Part shown: positions 20,861 to 28,677 of the stretch, piece after piece
Position numbering within the stretch: the first letter of the stretch is position 1
Layout: each line of letters begins with the position of its first letter
DNA from: JACRAR01 sp041674385
GTDB lineage: Bacteria; Pseudomonadota; Gammaproteobacteria; Burkholderiales; Rhodocyclaceae
Length of the DNA stretch: 64,000 bases
Assembly: GCA_041674385.1 (NCBI GenBank)
Contig: JBAYVU010000001.1
Coordinates: 142,791 to 206,790 of the forward strand
Reading direction: 5' to 3'
Position numbers and translations under genes: made by a program
The notes under the pieces: generated by a model
Seen by the model: only the letters and a program-made list of their open reading frames with translations
Database searches by the model: none
Told to the model about the DNA's origin: nothing

Positions 20861-21427
20861 TCAGTCCTTGTAGGCTTCCACCGAGGCGCTGATTTTCACG
20901 TCGTCGCCAATCGCCGGCAGATATTTGGCCATGCCGAACTCGGAGCGTTTGACGGTAGTGGTGACGTCAGCGCCGCACAAGCGTTTTTTGTTCATCGGAT
21001 GTTCACCGCAGCGGTAGTTGCTGACCGCCAGACGGAGCGGCTTGGTGACGCCGAGCATGGTGAAGTTGCCTTCGGCGGCCACGAGTTTATCGCCTTCGAA
21101 CACCAGTTTGTCGGATCTGAAAGTCATGGTTGGAAATTTTTCCGCGTTGAAAAAGTCTTCGCCGAGCAGGTGCTTGGTCAGGTTGGGCACCACCATGTTG
21201 ATCGAGGTGACATCCACCGTCAGTTCGACGCTGCCGCTTTTGGCCGCGGTATCGACCACGATCTTGCCGCTATTCTTGTCGAAACGGCCGCGCTGGGTTG
21301 AAAATCCGAGGTGATTGATCTCGAAGCTCGGAAAAGTATGGCCCGGGTCCACGGTATATTTATCAGCGGCGTGAGCGGGTGTGGCGAGGACTGCTGCGAG
21401 CGCCAGGGTGGCGAGGGTTTTGTACAT
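20861..21427 (-). CDS. YceI-family periplasmic protein
   Basis: The product is 188 residues with a cleavable signal peptide (about residues 1-20, ending AHA). The YceI lipocalin-like beta-barrel starts at KYTVDPGHTFPSFEINHLG and contains FSTQRGRFDK. YceI barrels bind long isoprenoid or fatty-acid chains in the periplasm. It is the last gene of a MarR / cytochrome b561 / YceI / YceI run. Two cysteines (CGEHP and LCGAD) flank a loop and may form a disulfide. About 80 bp separate it from yifB, with no clear terminator. Confidence 0.9.
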   Translation of the reverse strand: MYKTLATLALAAVLATPAHAADKYTVDPGHTFPSFEINHLGFSTQRGRFDKNSGKIVVDTAAKSGSVELTVDVTSINMVVPNLTKHLLGEDFFNAEKFPTMTFRSDKLVFEGDKLVAAEGNFTMLGVTKPLRLAVSNYRCGEHPMNKKRLCGADVTTTVKRSEFGMAKYLPAIGDDVKISASVEAYKD

Positions 21428-21459
21428 GGGTGATTCTCCTGGTGGGTTGAGGGGACTGC

Positions 21460-22032
21460 TTATTTTTTCTTGCTTGGCGCGGCGGTCAGCGTCAAATGAA
21501 AACGCACCTGGACTTCATCCGCGACCGTGGCGGTATCTGCCCAGACGCCGTCACCGACGCCATACTGCAAACGCAGGATGGGAATGCTGCCATCGATCAG
21601 CAGCGCGCCAGCCTCGACCTTGGTTGTGAATGGCGCGACCACATCGCGCGTCTTGCCCTTGATGGTCATCTTGCCGCTCGCCTCGAAGCGGTTTGCGCCG
21701 AGCGGTTTGACGCCGCTGGCGACGAACTTTGCCGTGGGGTAGTCGCGGAGGTTGAACCATGCCTTGCCTTTGACTTCATCGTTGGCGTCCGAACTGCCGG
21801 TATCGATGCTGGACAGGTCGATCTCGATCTGCGCCTTGCCGGTTTCCGGCTTGCCCGGATCGAAAGTCACCTGGACGGAAAATTTCTTGAAGCCGCCTTC
21901 GAGGGATACGCCCATCTGCCTGGCAACGAAGTTCACCATGCTTTTCTCGGCCACGACGGACTCGAACACGGTGGCCTGGCTTGGTCCTGCGGCCAGGGCC
22001 AGGAGGGCGGCGAGAAGAGTCATCGTCTTCAT
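21460..22032 (-). CDS. YceI-family periplasmic protein, second copy
   Basis: The product is 190 residues with a signal peptide ending SQA and a YceI barrel (SMVNFVARQMGVSLEGGF ... FDPGKPETGKAQIEIDLSS). It is diverged from the neighbouring YceI, so this is an old duplication or a two-component pairing and not a recent copy. Its start codon overlaps the cytochrome b561 stop (ATGA). Pairing of a b-type cytochrome with YceI proteins is common and suggests periplasmic handling of a quinone-like or isoprenoid ligand; that function is inferred. Confidence 0.9.
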   Translation of the reverse strand: MKTMTLLAALLALAAGPSQATVFESVVAEKSMVNFVARQMGVSLEGGFKKFSVQVTFDPGKPETGKAQIEIDLSSIDTGSSDANDEVKGKAWFNLRDYPTAKFVASGVKPLGANRFEASGKMTIKGKTRDVVAPFTTKVEAGALLIDGSIPILRLQYGVGDGVWADTATVADEVQVRFHLTLTAAPSKKK

Positions 22033-22583
22033 GATTTCGGCTCCTGTTTGAGAAAGGGCAGCATGCGCAGCAATGTGCCGTCACGTTCGAAAATGTGATG
22101 CTGGATGGCTGCCGCGGCGTGGAGCAGGACCAGCAGCAGCAACGTGTAATTCAGCGATTCATGGACTTCCTTGAGCAGTTCGCCGAGTTGCTTGTCCTTG
22201 CCGATCAGGTCGGGCAAGGGAATCACGCCGAACCACACCACGGGAATGCCGAACGCCGAACTCATCAGCCAGCCGGATAGCGGCACGGCCAGCATCAGCA
22301 GGTAGAGTCCGTGATGCATGCCATGCGCGGTGATCTGTTGACAGCGCGGCATGCCGGCCGGCAACGGCGGCGGACGGTGCCGGCTGCGCCAGATCAGTCG
22401 CACCACGACCAGCAGCAGCACGGTGATGCCGATCCATTTGTGGTACGAATAAAGTTGCAATTTGCGCGGGCTAAGCTGCAGTTCGTGCATATACACCCCC
22501 AGCGGAAATGCGCACAGGATCGCCGCCGCGGTCAGCCAGTGCAGCAGTATGGCGGTACGGGTATAACTCGTCGGCTGGTTCAT
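22029..22583 (-). CDS. Cytochrome b561
   Basis: This is a 184-residue four-helix membrane cytochrome. Candidate haem-ligating histidines are in ILLHWLTAAAIL (helix 1), YSYHKWIG (helix 2), HGMHHGLYLLML (helix 3) and LLVLLHAAAAIQHH (helix 4), the usual b561 pattern. It would move electrons between the quinone pool and a periplasmic or membrane acceptor; E. coli CybB oxidises superoxide. It is translationally coupled at both ends, to marR by ATGA and to the second YceI gene by ATGA, so the MarR regulator almost certainly controls it. Confidence 0.9.
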   Translation of the reverse strand: MNQPTSYTRTAILLHWLTAAAILCAFPLGVYMHELQLSPRKLQLYSYHKWIGITVLLLVVVRLIWRSRHRPPPLPAGMPRCQQITAHGMHHGLYLLMLAVPLSGWLMSSAFGIPVVWFGVIPLPDLIGKDKQLGELLKEVHESLNYTLLLLVLLHAAAAIQHHIFERDGTLLRMLPFLKQEPKS

Positions 22584-23023
22584 GCTTCCTCCAGAACTTG
22601 TTCGAAGGCGTCACGCAGGTTTCGCAACGCGATTTCGGTTTGGCGCAGGTCTTCGGTACCCAATTTTTCGCAAACGCGCTGCAAATGGCCGACATGGGCA
22701 GGGAAAATATTCGCGAACAGGGTTTCGCCCTTGCGGGTCAAGCGCACGATCTGGCTGCGGCCGTCGGTCGGCGACGCGACGCGGCAGACCAGCCGCTTCA
22801 GCGCCAGGCGGTCCACTACGCCGGTCAGGGTGCCCTTGGTGATCAGCGTCTTCTCGCCCAATTGCTTGAAGCTCATGCCGTCGGTATTGCCGAGCGTGGC
22901 GACGATGTCGAACTGGGGCGGGGTCAGATCCAGCGTGCGGATGTGGCGGGCGGAGAGCGATTCGAACGCCTGGTAGCAACGCACCAGTTCGCGGATGAGG
23001 GGCAGGATGGATTTTTTTTGCAT
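22580..23023 (-). CDS. MarR-family transcriptional regulator of the cytochrome b561/YceI operon
   Basis: The product is 147 residues with the MarR winged-helix layout: LTPPQFDIVATLG, then the recognition part TLITKGTLTGVVDRL, and a wing with SPTDGRSQIVRLT. It is the first gene of the operon and precedes cytochrome b561 with an ATGA overlap. I placed the start at the ATG at 23023; an upstream in-frame start would read through the -10 region. The promoter and an 18-bp palindrome in its spacer lie directly upstream, so the protein probably represses its own operon until an inducer (perhaps an oxidant or phenolic compound) binds. Confidence 0.9.
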   Translation of the reverse strand: MQKKSILPLIRELVRCYQAFESLSARHIRTLDLTPPQFDIVATLGNTDGMSFKQLGEKTLITKGTLTGVVDRLALKRLVCRVASPTDGRSQIVRLTRKGETLFANIFPAHVGHLQRVCEKLGTEDLRQTEIALRNLRDAFEQVLEEA

Positions 23024-23052
23024 GATTCCAGGGTTTAGTCCTAACGCAAACA

Positions 23053-23082
23053 ATATTAGTCCTAGTTAGGACTATATGTCAA
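23053..23082 (-). promoter_or_regulatory. Sigma-70 promoter of the marR-cytochrome b561-yceI operon
   Basis: Reading the minus strand, a consensus -35 TTGACA (23082-23077) and a -10 TAATAT (23058-23053) are separated by 18 bp. The first gene starts 30 bp further on, at 23023. The spacer is almost entirely filled by the palindromic operator at 23057-23074. Confidence 0.65.
23057..23074. promoter_or_regulatory. MarR operator within the promoter spacer
   Basis: Perfect 8-bp arms TAGTCCTA and TAGGACTA are separated by GT. The palindrome lies between the -35 and -10 boxes of the operon promoter. A second partial copy (TAGTCCTAAC, 23036-23045) lies near the transcription start. Two sites on one promoter fit cooperative MarR autorepression. 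Confidence 0.7.
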
Positions 23083-23130
23083 GCACTTCGTCCGGCGGGA
23101 GGAACAGAGTGGCGGAGCGGAGTGGAAAAG

Positions 23131-23382
23131 TCAGGTGCCGGATCGATCGGCCGCCGCCGCTTCCAGCGCAGCGACGCGGGCTTCCAGCGCGCCGAGTTTC
23201 TCGCGGGTGCGGGCCAGCACAACGGTCTGGATATCGAACTCCTCGCGGGTGACCAGATCGAGGCGCGCAAAGGCGCTGGAAAGCAGCGCACGCAGGTTTT
23301 TCTCGATATCCCTGGCGGGACTGGAAGCAGCCAACTGCGAAAGATGGCTGGAGATCTCGTCGAACAAGTTGGGATTTGGCAT
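23131..23382 (-). CDS. ubiK: UbiK-family accessory factor (ubiquinone biosynthesis)
   Basis: This is an 83-residue BMFP/YqiC-type protein. The amphipathic N-terminal helix (LFDEISSHLSQLAA) and the C-terminal coiled coil (REKLGALEARVAALEAAA) are both diagnostic, the latter for trimerisation. UbiK interacts with the SCP2-domain protein UbiJ and assists aerobic ubiquinone synthesis on the cytoplasmic membrane side. The gene is on the minus strand; the 224 bp between its start and torF carry the nitrogen-control sites for the divergent operon. Function is transferred from the family; ubiJ is not in this window. Confidence 0.85.
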   Translation of the reverse strand: MPNPNLFDEISSHLSQLAASSPARDIEKNLRALLSSAFARLDLVTREEFDIQTVVLARTREKLGALEARVAALEAAAADRSGT

Positions 23383-23442
23383 GGCGATTTCCTCAAGGAT
23401 GGCGGAAAGTTTAGCACAGCGCCGGGACCCGCCTATTCATCG

Positions 23443-23459
23443 TGCATCAGTTTGGTGCA
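23443..23459 (+). promoter_or_regulatory. NtrC-type enhancer site 1
   Basis: The 17-bp site TGCATCAGTTTGGTGCA matches the NtrC enhancer consensus TGCACC-N5-GGTGCA at 11 of 12 defined bases. Its centre lies about 100 bp upstream of the sigma-54 -24 element of torF. Confidence 0.75.
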
Positions 23460-23473
23460 ATTGGCTATTCGAC

Positions 23474-23490
23474 TGCCACAAATAGGTGCA
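23474..23490 (+). promoter_or_regulatory. NtrC-type enhancer site 2
   Basis: TGCCACAAATAGGTGCA keeps a perfect GGTGCA half-site and a weaker left half. It is centred 31 bp from site 1, about three helical turns, so two NtrC dimers would sit on the same face of the DNA, as at known NtrC enhancers. Confidence 0.6.
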
Positions 23491-23552
23491 GAGGCAATTT
23501 CCAATAGCCATGTCGATGGTGTAACCAAATGATTTATTGGAGTTACTTGTTC

Positions 23553-23567
23553 TGGCACAGATCGTGC
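23553..23567 (+). promoter_or_regulatory. Sigma-54 (RpoN) promoter of torF-glnK-amtB
   Basis: The -24 element TGGCAC (23553-23558) is perfect; after 5 bp comes GTGC (23564-23567), one base off the consensus TTGC, keeping the invariant GG/GC spacing. The start of transcription should fall near 23579, about 28 bp before the torF ATG. With the two upstream NtrC-like sites this indicates induction under nitrogen limitation. Confidence 0.75.
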
Positions 23568-23606
23568 GAAAGAAGCATCGTCACACTCACTTTTTGGAGA
23601 ATTGCC

Positions 23607-24422
23607 ATGAAACGAAACCTTCTTGCCTTGAGTCTGGCCGGCGCCTGCCTGCTTCCCATGACGAGCATTGCCGAGACCGCGGAGCCGGCGGCAACTGCAC
23701 CGGCCGCCGCGCCGGCGAATCCATTCACGGGCAACGTGATGTTGGCCTCGGAATACCTGTATCGCGGCATTGCCCAGACGCGCGGCAAGCCGGCGATACA
23801 AGGCGGCTTCGATTATGCCCATCCGAGCGGCTTCTACGTCGGCGCCTGGGGTTCGAATATCTCCTGGATCAGCGACGGCAATCCGGCCGCCAGCGCTTCG
23901 CTGGAACTCGATATCTACGGCGGCTACAAGGGCAGCCTGGGCGATCTGGGTTATGACGTCGGGGTGTTGACCTACAACTATCCGGGCAACTACCCGGATG
24001 CTTATACGAGCGTCGCCGCCAAACCGAACACCACCGAAATCTACGGCCAGCTCAGCTGGAAGTGGCTGAGCGCGAAATATTCGTACACTGTCTCCGATCA
24101 CATCTTCGGCTGGGGCAGCAGTACCGACGCCAAGGGCAGCACGAGGGGCAGCGGCTATTTCGATCTGACGGCGACCTATGATCTTGGCGGGGGCTGGGGC
24201 GTGACCGGACATGCGGGACACCAGACGATCAAGCATAACAGCCTTGCCTCCTACAGCGACTGGAAATTGGGCGTCACCAAGGATATCGGCGTCGGTACCG
24301 TCGGTCTGTCGGCGTTGGGTACCAATGCCAAGGACAGTTGCGCCGACGGCCAGCCCTACTGCATCGGCGGCTACGAAACCGGCAAGAACCGCGCCCTGCT
24401 CACTTTCAGCAAGACCCTTTAA
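23607..24422 (+). CDS. TorF-family putative outer-membrane porin
   Basis: The product is 271 residues. A signal peptide (about residues 1-22) is followed by an Ala/Pro-rich spacer and a beta-strand-rich barrel that starts FTGNVMLASEYLYRGIAQT. This is the hallmark of the TIGR02001/TorF family, often found beside glnK-amtB in betaproteobacteria. The predicted location is the outer membrane, where it may admit ammonium or other small nitrogen compounds; transport specificity is not established here. ATG 23607 is preceded by GGAGA at proper spacing. Earlier in-frame codons would overlap the sigma-54 promoter. It is the first gene of the nitrogen-regulated unit. Confidence 0.85.
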   Translation: MKRNLLALSLAGACLLPMTSIAETAEPAATAPAAAPANPFTGNVMLASEYLYRGIAQTRGKPAIQGGFDYAHPSGFYVGAWGSNISWISDGNPAASASLELDIYGGYKGSLGDLGYDVGVLTYNYPGNYPDAYTSVAAKPNTTEIYGQLSWKWLSAKYSYTVSDHIFGWGSSTDAKGSTRGSGYFDLTATYDLGGGWGVTGHAGHQTIKHNSLASYSDWKLGVTKDIGVGTVGLSALGTNAKDSCADGQPYCIGGYETGKNRALLTFSKTL

Positions 24423-24486
24423 CCGATCGGGGTCCGCCGTCGTCTGGAATTGCGCCGGCGTATCCTAAATTCATAAGGAATCCGTC

Positions 24487-24825
24487 ATGAAACTCATCAC
24501 CGCCATCATCAAGCCGTTCAAGCTTGACGAAGTGCGTGAAGCCCTTTCCGCCATCGGCGTGCAGGGCATCACCGTCACCGAGGTCAAGGGATTCGGCCGG
24601 CAGAAGGGCCACACCGAGCTGTATCGCGGCGCGGAGTATGTGGTCGACTTCCTGCCCAAGGTCAAGGTCGAAGCCGCCATCAAAACCGATCTGCTCGATC
24701 AGGCCGTCGAAGCCATCGAAAAAGCCGCCAGCACCGGCAAGATAGGCGACGGCAAGATCTTCATCTTCGATCTTGAGCAGGCCATTCGCATCCGTACCGG
24801 GGAAACCGGCGAGGATGCTCTCTAA
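24487..24825 (+). CDS. glnK: Nitrogen regulatory protein P-II
   Basis: The product is 112 residues, the canonical P-II length. The T-loop carries the uridylylation site Tyr51 in YRGAEYVVDF. The B-loop contains TGKIGDGKIF and the C-loop region RIRTGETGEDAL. The trimer senses ATP/ADP and 2-oxoglutarate and, when not uridylylated, binds and blocks AmtB. Its position directly before amtB identifies it as the GlnK-type paralog in role. An AAGGAA ribosome site precedes the ATG. The 64 bp between torF and glnK show no strong terminator. Confidence 0.95.
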   Translation: MKLITAIIKPFKLDEVREALSAIGVQGITVTEVKGFGRQKGHTELYRGAEYVVDFLPKVKVEAAIKTDLLDQAVEAIEKAASTGKIGDGKIFIFDLEQAIRIRTGETGEDAL

Positions 24826-24835
24826 GGGGAACATG

Positions 24836-26314
24836 ATGAAAAAATTCATTGCACTTCTTGTGACGGTCGCAGCCCTGGCTTCAGGCAGCGCCGTTTATGC
24901 CGGGGACGATCCGGTTGCGGCTGCGCCGCCGACGGCTACCGCCCCGGCTGCTGCAACACCTGCGGCAACCCCGGCGGCGCCGGCTGCCGCCGCAACTCCC
25001 GCACCGGTGCCCAACAAGGGCGACACCTCCTGGATGATCGTGGCCACGGCCTTCGTCATCCTGATGTCGATTCCCGGTCTGGCCCTGTTTTATGGCGGTC
25101 TGGTGCGCAGCAAGAACATGCTGTCGGTGCTGATGCAGGTGTTCGTGATCTTCTCGCTGATCAGCGTGCTGTGGGCCGTGTATGGTTACAGCATTGCCTT
25201 CAGCGAGGGCAGCGCGTTCTTCGGCGGCCTCGACAAGCTGTTCCTCAAGGGCATCACGCCGGATTCGGTCGCCGCCACCTTCAGCAAGGGCGTGGTGATT
25301 CCCGAGTTGATCTATGTCGCCTTCCAGGGCGCCTTCGCCGCCATCACCGTGGCCTTGGTCGTCGGTTCCTTTGCCGAACGCATCAAGTTCTCGGCGGTGC
25401 TGCTGTTCTCGATCCTGTGGTTCACCTTCAGCTACCTACCGATCGCCCACATGGTGTGGTTCTGGGCAGGCCCTGACGGTTATGTTTCCGCCGAAGCCGC
25501 AGAGAAGCTGGGGGCAACCGCCGGCTGGTTGTTCCAGAAAGGTGCGATCGACTTTGCCGGCGGCACGGTAGTGCATATCGACGCCGCCATGGCCGGCATC
25601 GTCGGGGCCTTCCTGCTCGGCAAGCGCGTCGGTTTCGGCAAGGACTCGATGGCGCCGCACAGCCTGACCATGACCATGATCGGCGCCTCGCTGTTGTGGT
25701 TCGGCTGGTTCGGCTTCAACGCGGGTTCGGCTCTGGAAGCCAACGGCAGCGCGGCGCTGGCTTTCGTCAATACCTGGTTGGCCACGGCCGCCGCGACGCT
25801 GTCCTGGATGAGCGCCGAATGGTTGGTCAAGGGCAAGCCCTCGATGCTCGGTGCGGCTTCCGGCGCAGTGGCGGGCCTGGTGGCGATCACGCCGGCATGC
25901 GGCTATGTCGGCGTGGTTGGCGCACTGGCGATCGGCCTGCTGGCAGGCGTTGTCTGCCTGTGGGGCGTGAATGGGCTGAAAAACATCCTCGGCGCTGATG
26001 ACTCGCTCGATGTGTTCGGTGTGCATGGCGTGGGCGGCATCCTCGGCTCGATCCTGACCGGCGTGTTCGCCGCCCCAGGACTGGGCGGTACCGGCGTGTA
26101 TGACTATGTGGCCAACAAAGTCGGCGATTACGACATGGGCGCACAGATCGTCAGCCAGCTGTGGGCGGTCGGCACGGCGGTGGTCTGGTCGGGCATCGTC
26201 GCCTTGATCTGCTACAAGATCGTAGACGCCGTCATCGGCTTGCGCGTGCCCGAAGACGAAGAGCGCGAAGGGCTCGACATTACCTCACACGGCGAGACGG
26301 CCTACCATTACTGA
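24836..26314 (+). CDS. amtB: Ammonium transporter AmtB
   Basis: The product is about 492 residues: a signal peptide (MKKFIALLVTVAALASGSAVYA), an unusually long Ala/Pro/Thr-rich linker of about 40 residues, then the 11-helix Amt core from about residue 60. Core motifs include LALFYGGLVRSKN, a first pore histidine in VVHIDAAMAG, and the second pore histidine in FGVHGVGGI. It conducts ammonium inward and is gated by GlnK. I chose the second of two adjacent ATGs (24836) because it has better spacing from AAGGGGA and starts a normal signal sequence. A rho-independent terminator follows 30 bp after the stop. Confidence 0.95.
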   Translation: MKKFIALLVTVAALASGSAVYAGDDPVAAAPPTATAPAAATPAATPAAPAAAATPAPVPNKGDTSWMIVATAFVILMSIPGLALFYGGLVRSKNMLSVLMQVFVIFSLISVLWAVYGYSIAFSEGSAFFGGLDKLFLKGITPDSVAATFSKGVVIPELIYVAFQGAFAAITVALVVGSFAERIKFSAVLLFSILWFTFSYLPIAHMVWFWAGPDGYVSAEAAEKLGATAGWLFQKGAIDFAGGTVVHIDAAMAGIVGAFLLGKRVGFGKDSMAPHSLTMTMIGASLLWFGWFGFNAGSALEANGSAALAFVNTWLATAAATLSWMSAEWLVKGKPSMLGAASGAVAGLVAITPACGYVGVVGALAIGLLAGVVCLWGVNGLKNILGADDSLDVFGVHGVGGILGSILTGVFAAPGLGGTGVYDYVANKVGDYDMGAQIVSQLWAVGTAVVWSGIVALICYKIVDAVIGLRVPEDEEREGLDITSHGETAYHY

Positions 26315-28677
26315 TCTTCCTCCGCGTGGTATGCGTGGTATTTCGGGCGCCTCAGGGCGCCCGTTTTTTCTTGGCACTCAGCCATCAGCCGGTCGAAGCC
26401 GGCCAGCGCCGCATCGAGACTGATGTCGGCCACCGCAAAGGTCGGCGAGATCAACAATTGATGGGGCACCTGCCAAGGGTACCAGTGCCGCGTCTTGCCT
26501 TCGGCGTTTTCGAAGAAAGCCAGCACCGGTTTGCCCAGCGCTGCCGCGAGGTGCATGGCGCCGCCGTCGCTGGCGATCGCCAGGTCGCACAGCGCCAATG
26601 CGGCGATCAGTTCGGCGAGCTGGCGCGTTGGAAGCGGATATACCGGCCGGGCGGCCAGTGCGGCGAGAATGTGTGCGGCCAGTGCGTCGTCGCCGGGGTG
26701 GAGGGCATCCTCGGCAGCGCCGGGCGCCCACAGCAGCATGACTTCGCATCGGCTGTCGGCGGTCAGGCGGTCGAGCAGGGCGATGAAGCGCTCGGCCGGC
26801 CAGCGCCGTTCCGCTTCGCGGGCGCTGATATGCACTGCCAGCAACGGCCGTCCGGGTCGCCGCCCGGCGTCCTGCAATTGCCCGGCGAAGCGCTCCTGCA
26901 AGGAGCGCTCCGCGACCACCAGCAGCGGCCCCGGCGTGCCGGCGATCCCGAGCGGGCCGAGCAGCCGGAAGACGTCCTCGACTTCGTGGCACAACTGGCC
27001 GTCATGGACGATACCGTCGCCGAGTCCGGTCACGCGCGTCACACCGGGGGGCAGATAGCCGACGGTGCGTTGCGCACCGACCAGCCGCGCCAGGCGCAAG
27101 GCGTAAGGGCTGAAGTGGGCGCCGGCGATGATCGTCCAGTCGAAACGCCGCCGCCGCAGCCGCCACAGCAGTCCGATGCGCGCGACATACGGCGACCAGC
27201 GCGGCTCGCCGGCCAGGCGGTGCTTGCCCTTGCGGTAGGCGTGGACGGCGTCGATGCCGGGCAGGCCGGCGAGCGCCGGCGCGTTGTAGTCGTTGACCAG
27301 CACCTCGATGCGCGCGGCGGGGAAGTGCTGGCGCAAGGCGCGCAACGCCGGCGTGGTGCATACCAGGTCGCCGATGTTGTCGCGGCGGATCACCAGGATT
27401 TTCAGCGGGCCGTTGCGGTCGTCTCCGCCGCGGATCACGCCGGCGATGGCGCCGGCCAGCAGCCAGAACAGCATGCCGTCGCCGCGCAGGAAGAAATCGT
27501 CGGTCATGTTCTTGAGATATACCCCGGCAACCATCGCCAGTCCGGTGATGGCGATTGCGGCGGTGTTCTGCTGGCGGCGCAGCCCCCGCCATAGATGCAG
27601 CGGCAGCGCCGCCAGCAGCAGCAGGAACGCCGCGATGCCCGGCAGCCCCATCTGGATGCCCTTGTTCAGCACCATGTTGTGCGCGTGCCAGTGCCTCGTT
27701 CCCGGCTCGAATTCAGGGTAGGCCAGGCGAAACGACTGCAAGCCGAAACCGCCGCCGCTCCATGGCCGTGCGGCGATGCGCTCGCCGGCGAAACGCCACA
27801 TCGCCCAGCGCGGATCGATCCGCACCTCCTGCACCACGTCGCTCGTCTCGCCGTGTCTTTCGAACTGGGTGACGAACAACCCGCCGAGCACCAGCAGCAG
27901 CACGCCCGCCGCGCCCGCCGTGGCCAGCGTGCGCCGGTTGATGCCGCGCAATAGCAGGCATCCCGCCAGCACCGCGACTTCCAGCGCCATGGCGATGAAG
28001 CCTTGCCGGTTGAGGGTGACGTACATGGCGCCGTTGCATAGCGCCAGCAGCAGCAGCAGTGCCCAGGCGTCGGCATGCCGGCGCTGTTGCCAGCGGAACC
28101 AGCCGAACGCTGCCAGCAGCGGCATCACCGTCACCAAGTAGGTGCTGAAATTGCCGACGCCGGTGTATAGGGTGCCGATCAGGCCGTCTTTGGTGGTTTC
28201 CCCGATGGCTGCCGTGGTCAGGCAATAGAGCACCAGGAAGGTGGCGACCAAGGCCAGCAGGGCGAGCAGGCGCTGCAAGGCCGTCTCGCTGCGCAGGCAG
28301 CTGGCGGCGATCCAGAACAACAACGCCGGGAAGAGGATCTCGACGCGTATCTCCGATAGCGAATAGGCCGGATCGATGGCATACGCCAGCGATGCCAGCG
28401 CCACCCCGGCATATGCCAGCCAGGGCGCCAGCAGCGGCTGGTGGAGGCGCAGCCGGTTGGCCGCGAGAGCCCAGCCGGCGATGCAGAACAGGGCCAGCAG
28501 TGCCAGGCTGCGCAGGGCCACCGTTCCGCCCACCGGCAATACCGCGACCAGCACGGCGAGGGCGATCCAGAATGCCCGGTCGGCGCGCGGCGCGGTGGGA
28601 AAAACATCGCCGCCACCGCCGCCACCGTCGCCATCGCCGTACCGCACGGCGCAGTCTCCGCTCGATCGCTTGCTCAT
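26308..28677 (-). CDS. Fused O-antigen ligase (Wzy/WaaL-like) and GT9 heptosyltransferase-like protein
   Basis: This is a single 789-residue reading frame with two functions that are normally separate. Residues 1-420 form a polytopic membrane protein with about 10-12 helices and a Wzy_C-type periplasmic loop containing RHWHAHNMVLNKGIQMGLPG, as in O-antigen ligases and polymerases. Near residue 425 a cytoplasmic GT9 domain begins exactly like a free heptosyltransferase (LKILVIRRDNIGDLVCTTP) and continues to the ADP-sugar-binding part with IASDGGAMHLAAALGKP. The start overlaps the preceding gene's stop (ATGA). The stop overlaps amtB by 7 bp on the opposite strand. No stop codon or frameshift lies at the junction. 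This is the last gene of the LPS operon. Confidence 0.85.
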   Translation of the reverse strand: MSKRSSGDCAVRYGDGDGGGGGGDVFPTAPRADRAFWIALAVLVAVLPVGGTVALRSLALLALFCIAGWALAANRLRLHQPLLAPWLAYAGVALASLAYAIDPAYSLSEIRVEILFPALLFWIAASCLRSETALQRLLALLALVATFLVLYCLTTAAIGETTKDGLIGTLYTGVGNFSTYLVTVMPLLAAFGWFRWQQRRHADAWALLLLLALCNGAMYVTLNRQGFIAMALEVAVLAGCLLLRGINRRTLATAGAAGVLLLVLGGLFVTQFERHGETSDVVQEVRIDPRWAMWRFAGERIAARPWSGGGFGLQSFRLAYPEFEPGTRHWHAHNMVLNKGIQMGLPGIAAFLLLLAALPLHLWRGLRRQQNTAAIAITGLAMVAGVYLKNMTDDFFLRGDGMLFWLLAGAIAGVIRGGDDRNGPLKILVIRRDNIGDLVCTTPALRALRQHFPAARIEVLVNDYNAPALAGLPGIDAVHAYRKGKHRLAGEPRWSPYVARIGLLWRLRRRRFDWTIIAGAHFSPYALRLARLVGAQRTVGYLPPGVTRVTGLGDGIVHDGQLCHEVEDVFRLLGPLGIAGTPGPLLVVAERSLQERFAGQLQDAGRRPGRPLLAVHISAREAERRWPAERFIALLDRLTADSRCEVMLLWAPGAAEDALHPGDDALAAHILAALAARPVYPLPTRQLAELIAALALCDLAIASDGGAMHLAAALGKPVLAFFENAEGKTRHWYPWQVPHQLLISPTFAVADISLDAALAGFDRLMAECQEKTGALRRPKYHAYHAEEDQ
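26344..26372 (+). terminator. Rho-independent terminator of torF-glnK-amtB
   Basis: A perfect 8-bp GC stem (CGGGCGCC / GGCGCCCG) with a 4-base loop is followed by TTTTTTCTT on the plus strand. It sits inside the 3' coding end of the convergent ligase/GT9 gene on the other strand, so it constrains that protein's C-terminal residues. Confidence 0.88.

Noticed and set aside
23462..23510. An inverted repeat TGGCTATT ... AATAGCCA with a 33-base gap
   Set aside because: The arms are short and the gap is long; it overlaps an NtrC-like site, and chance is a sufficient explanation.
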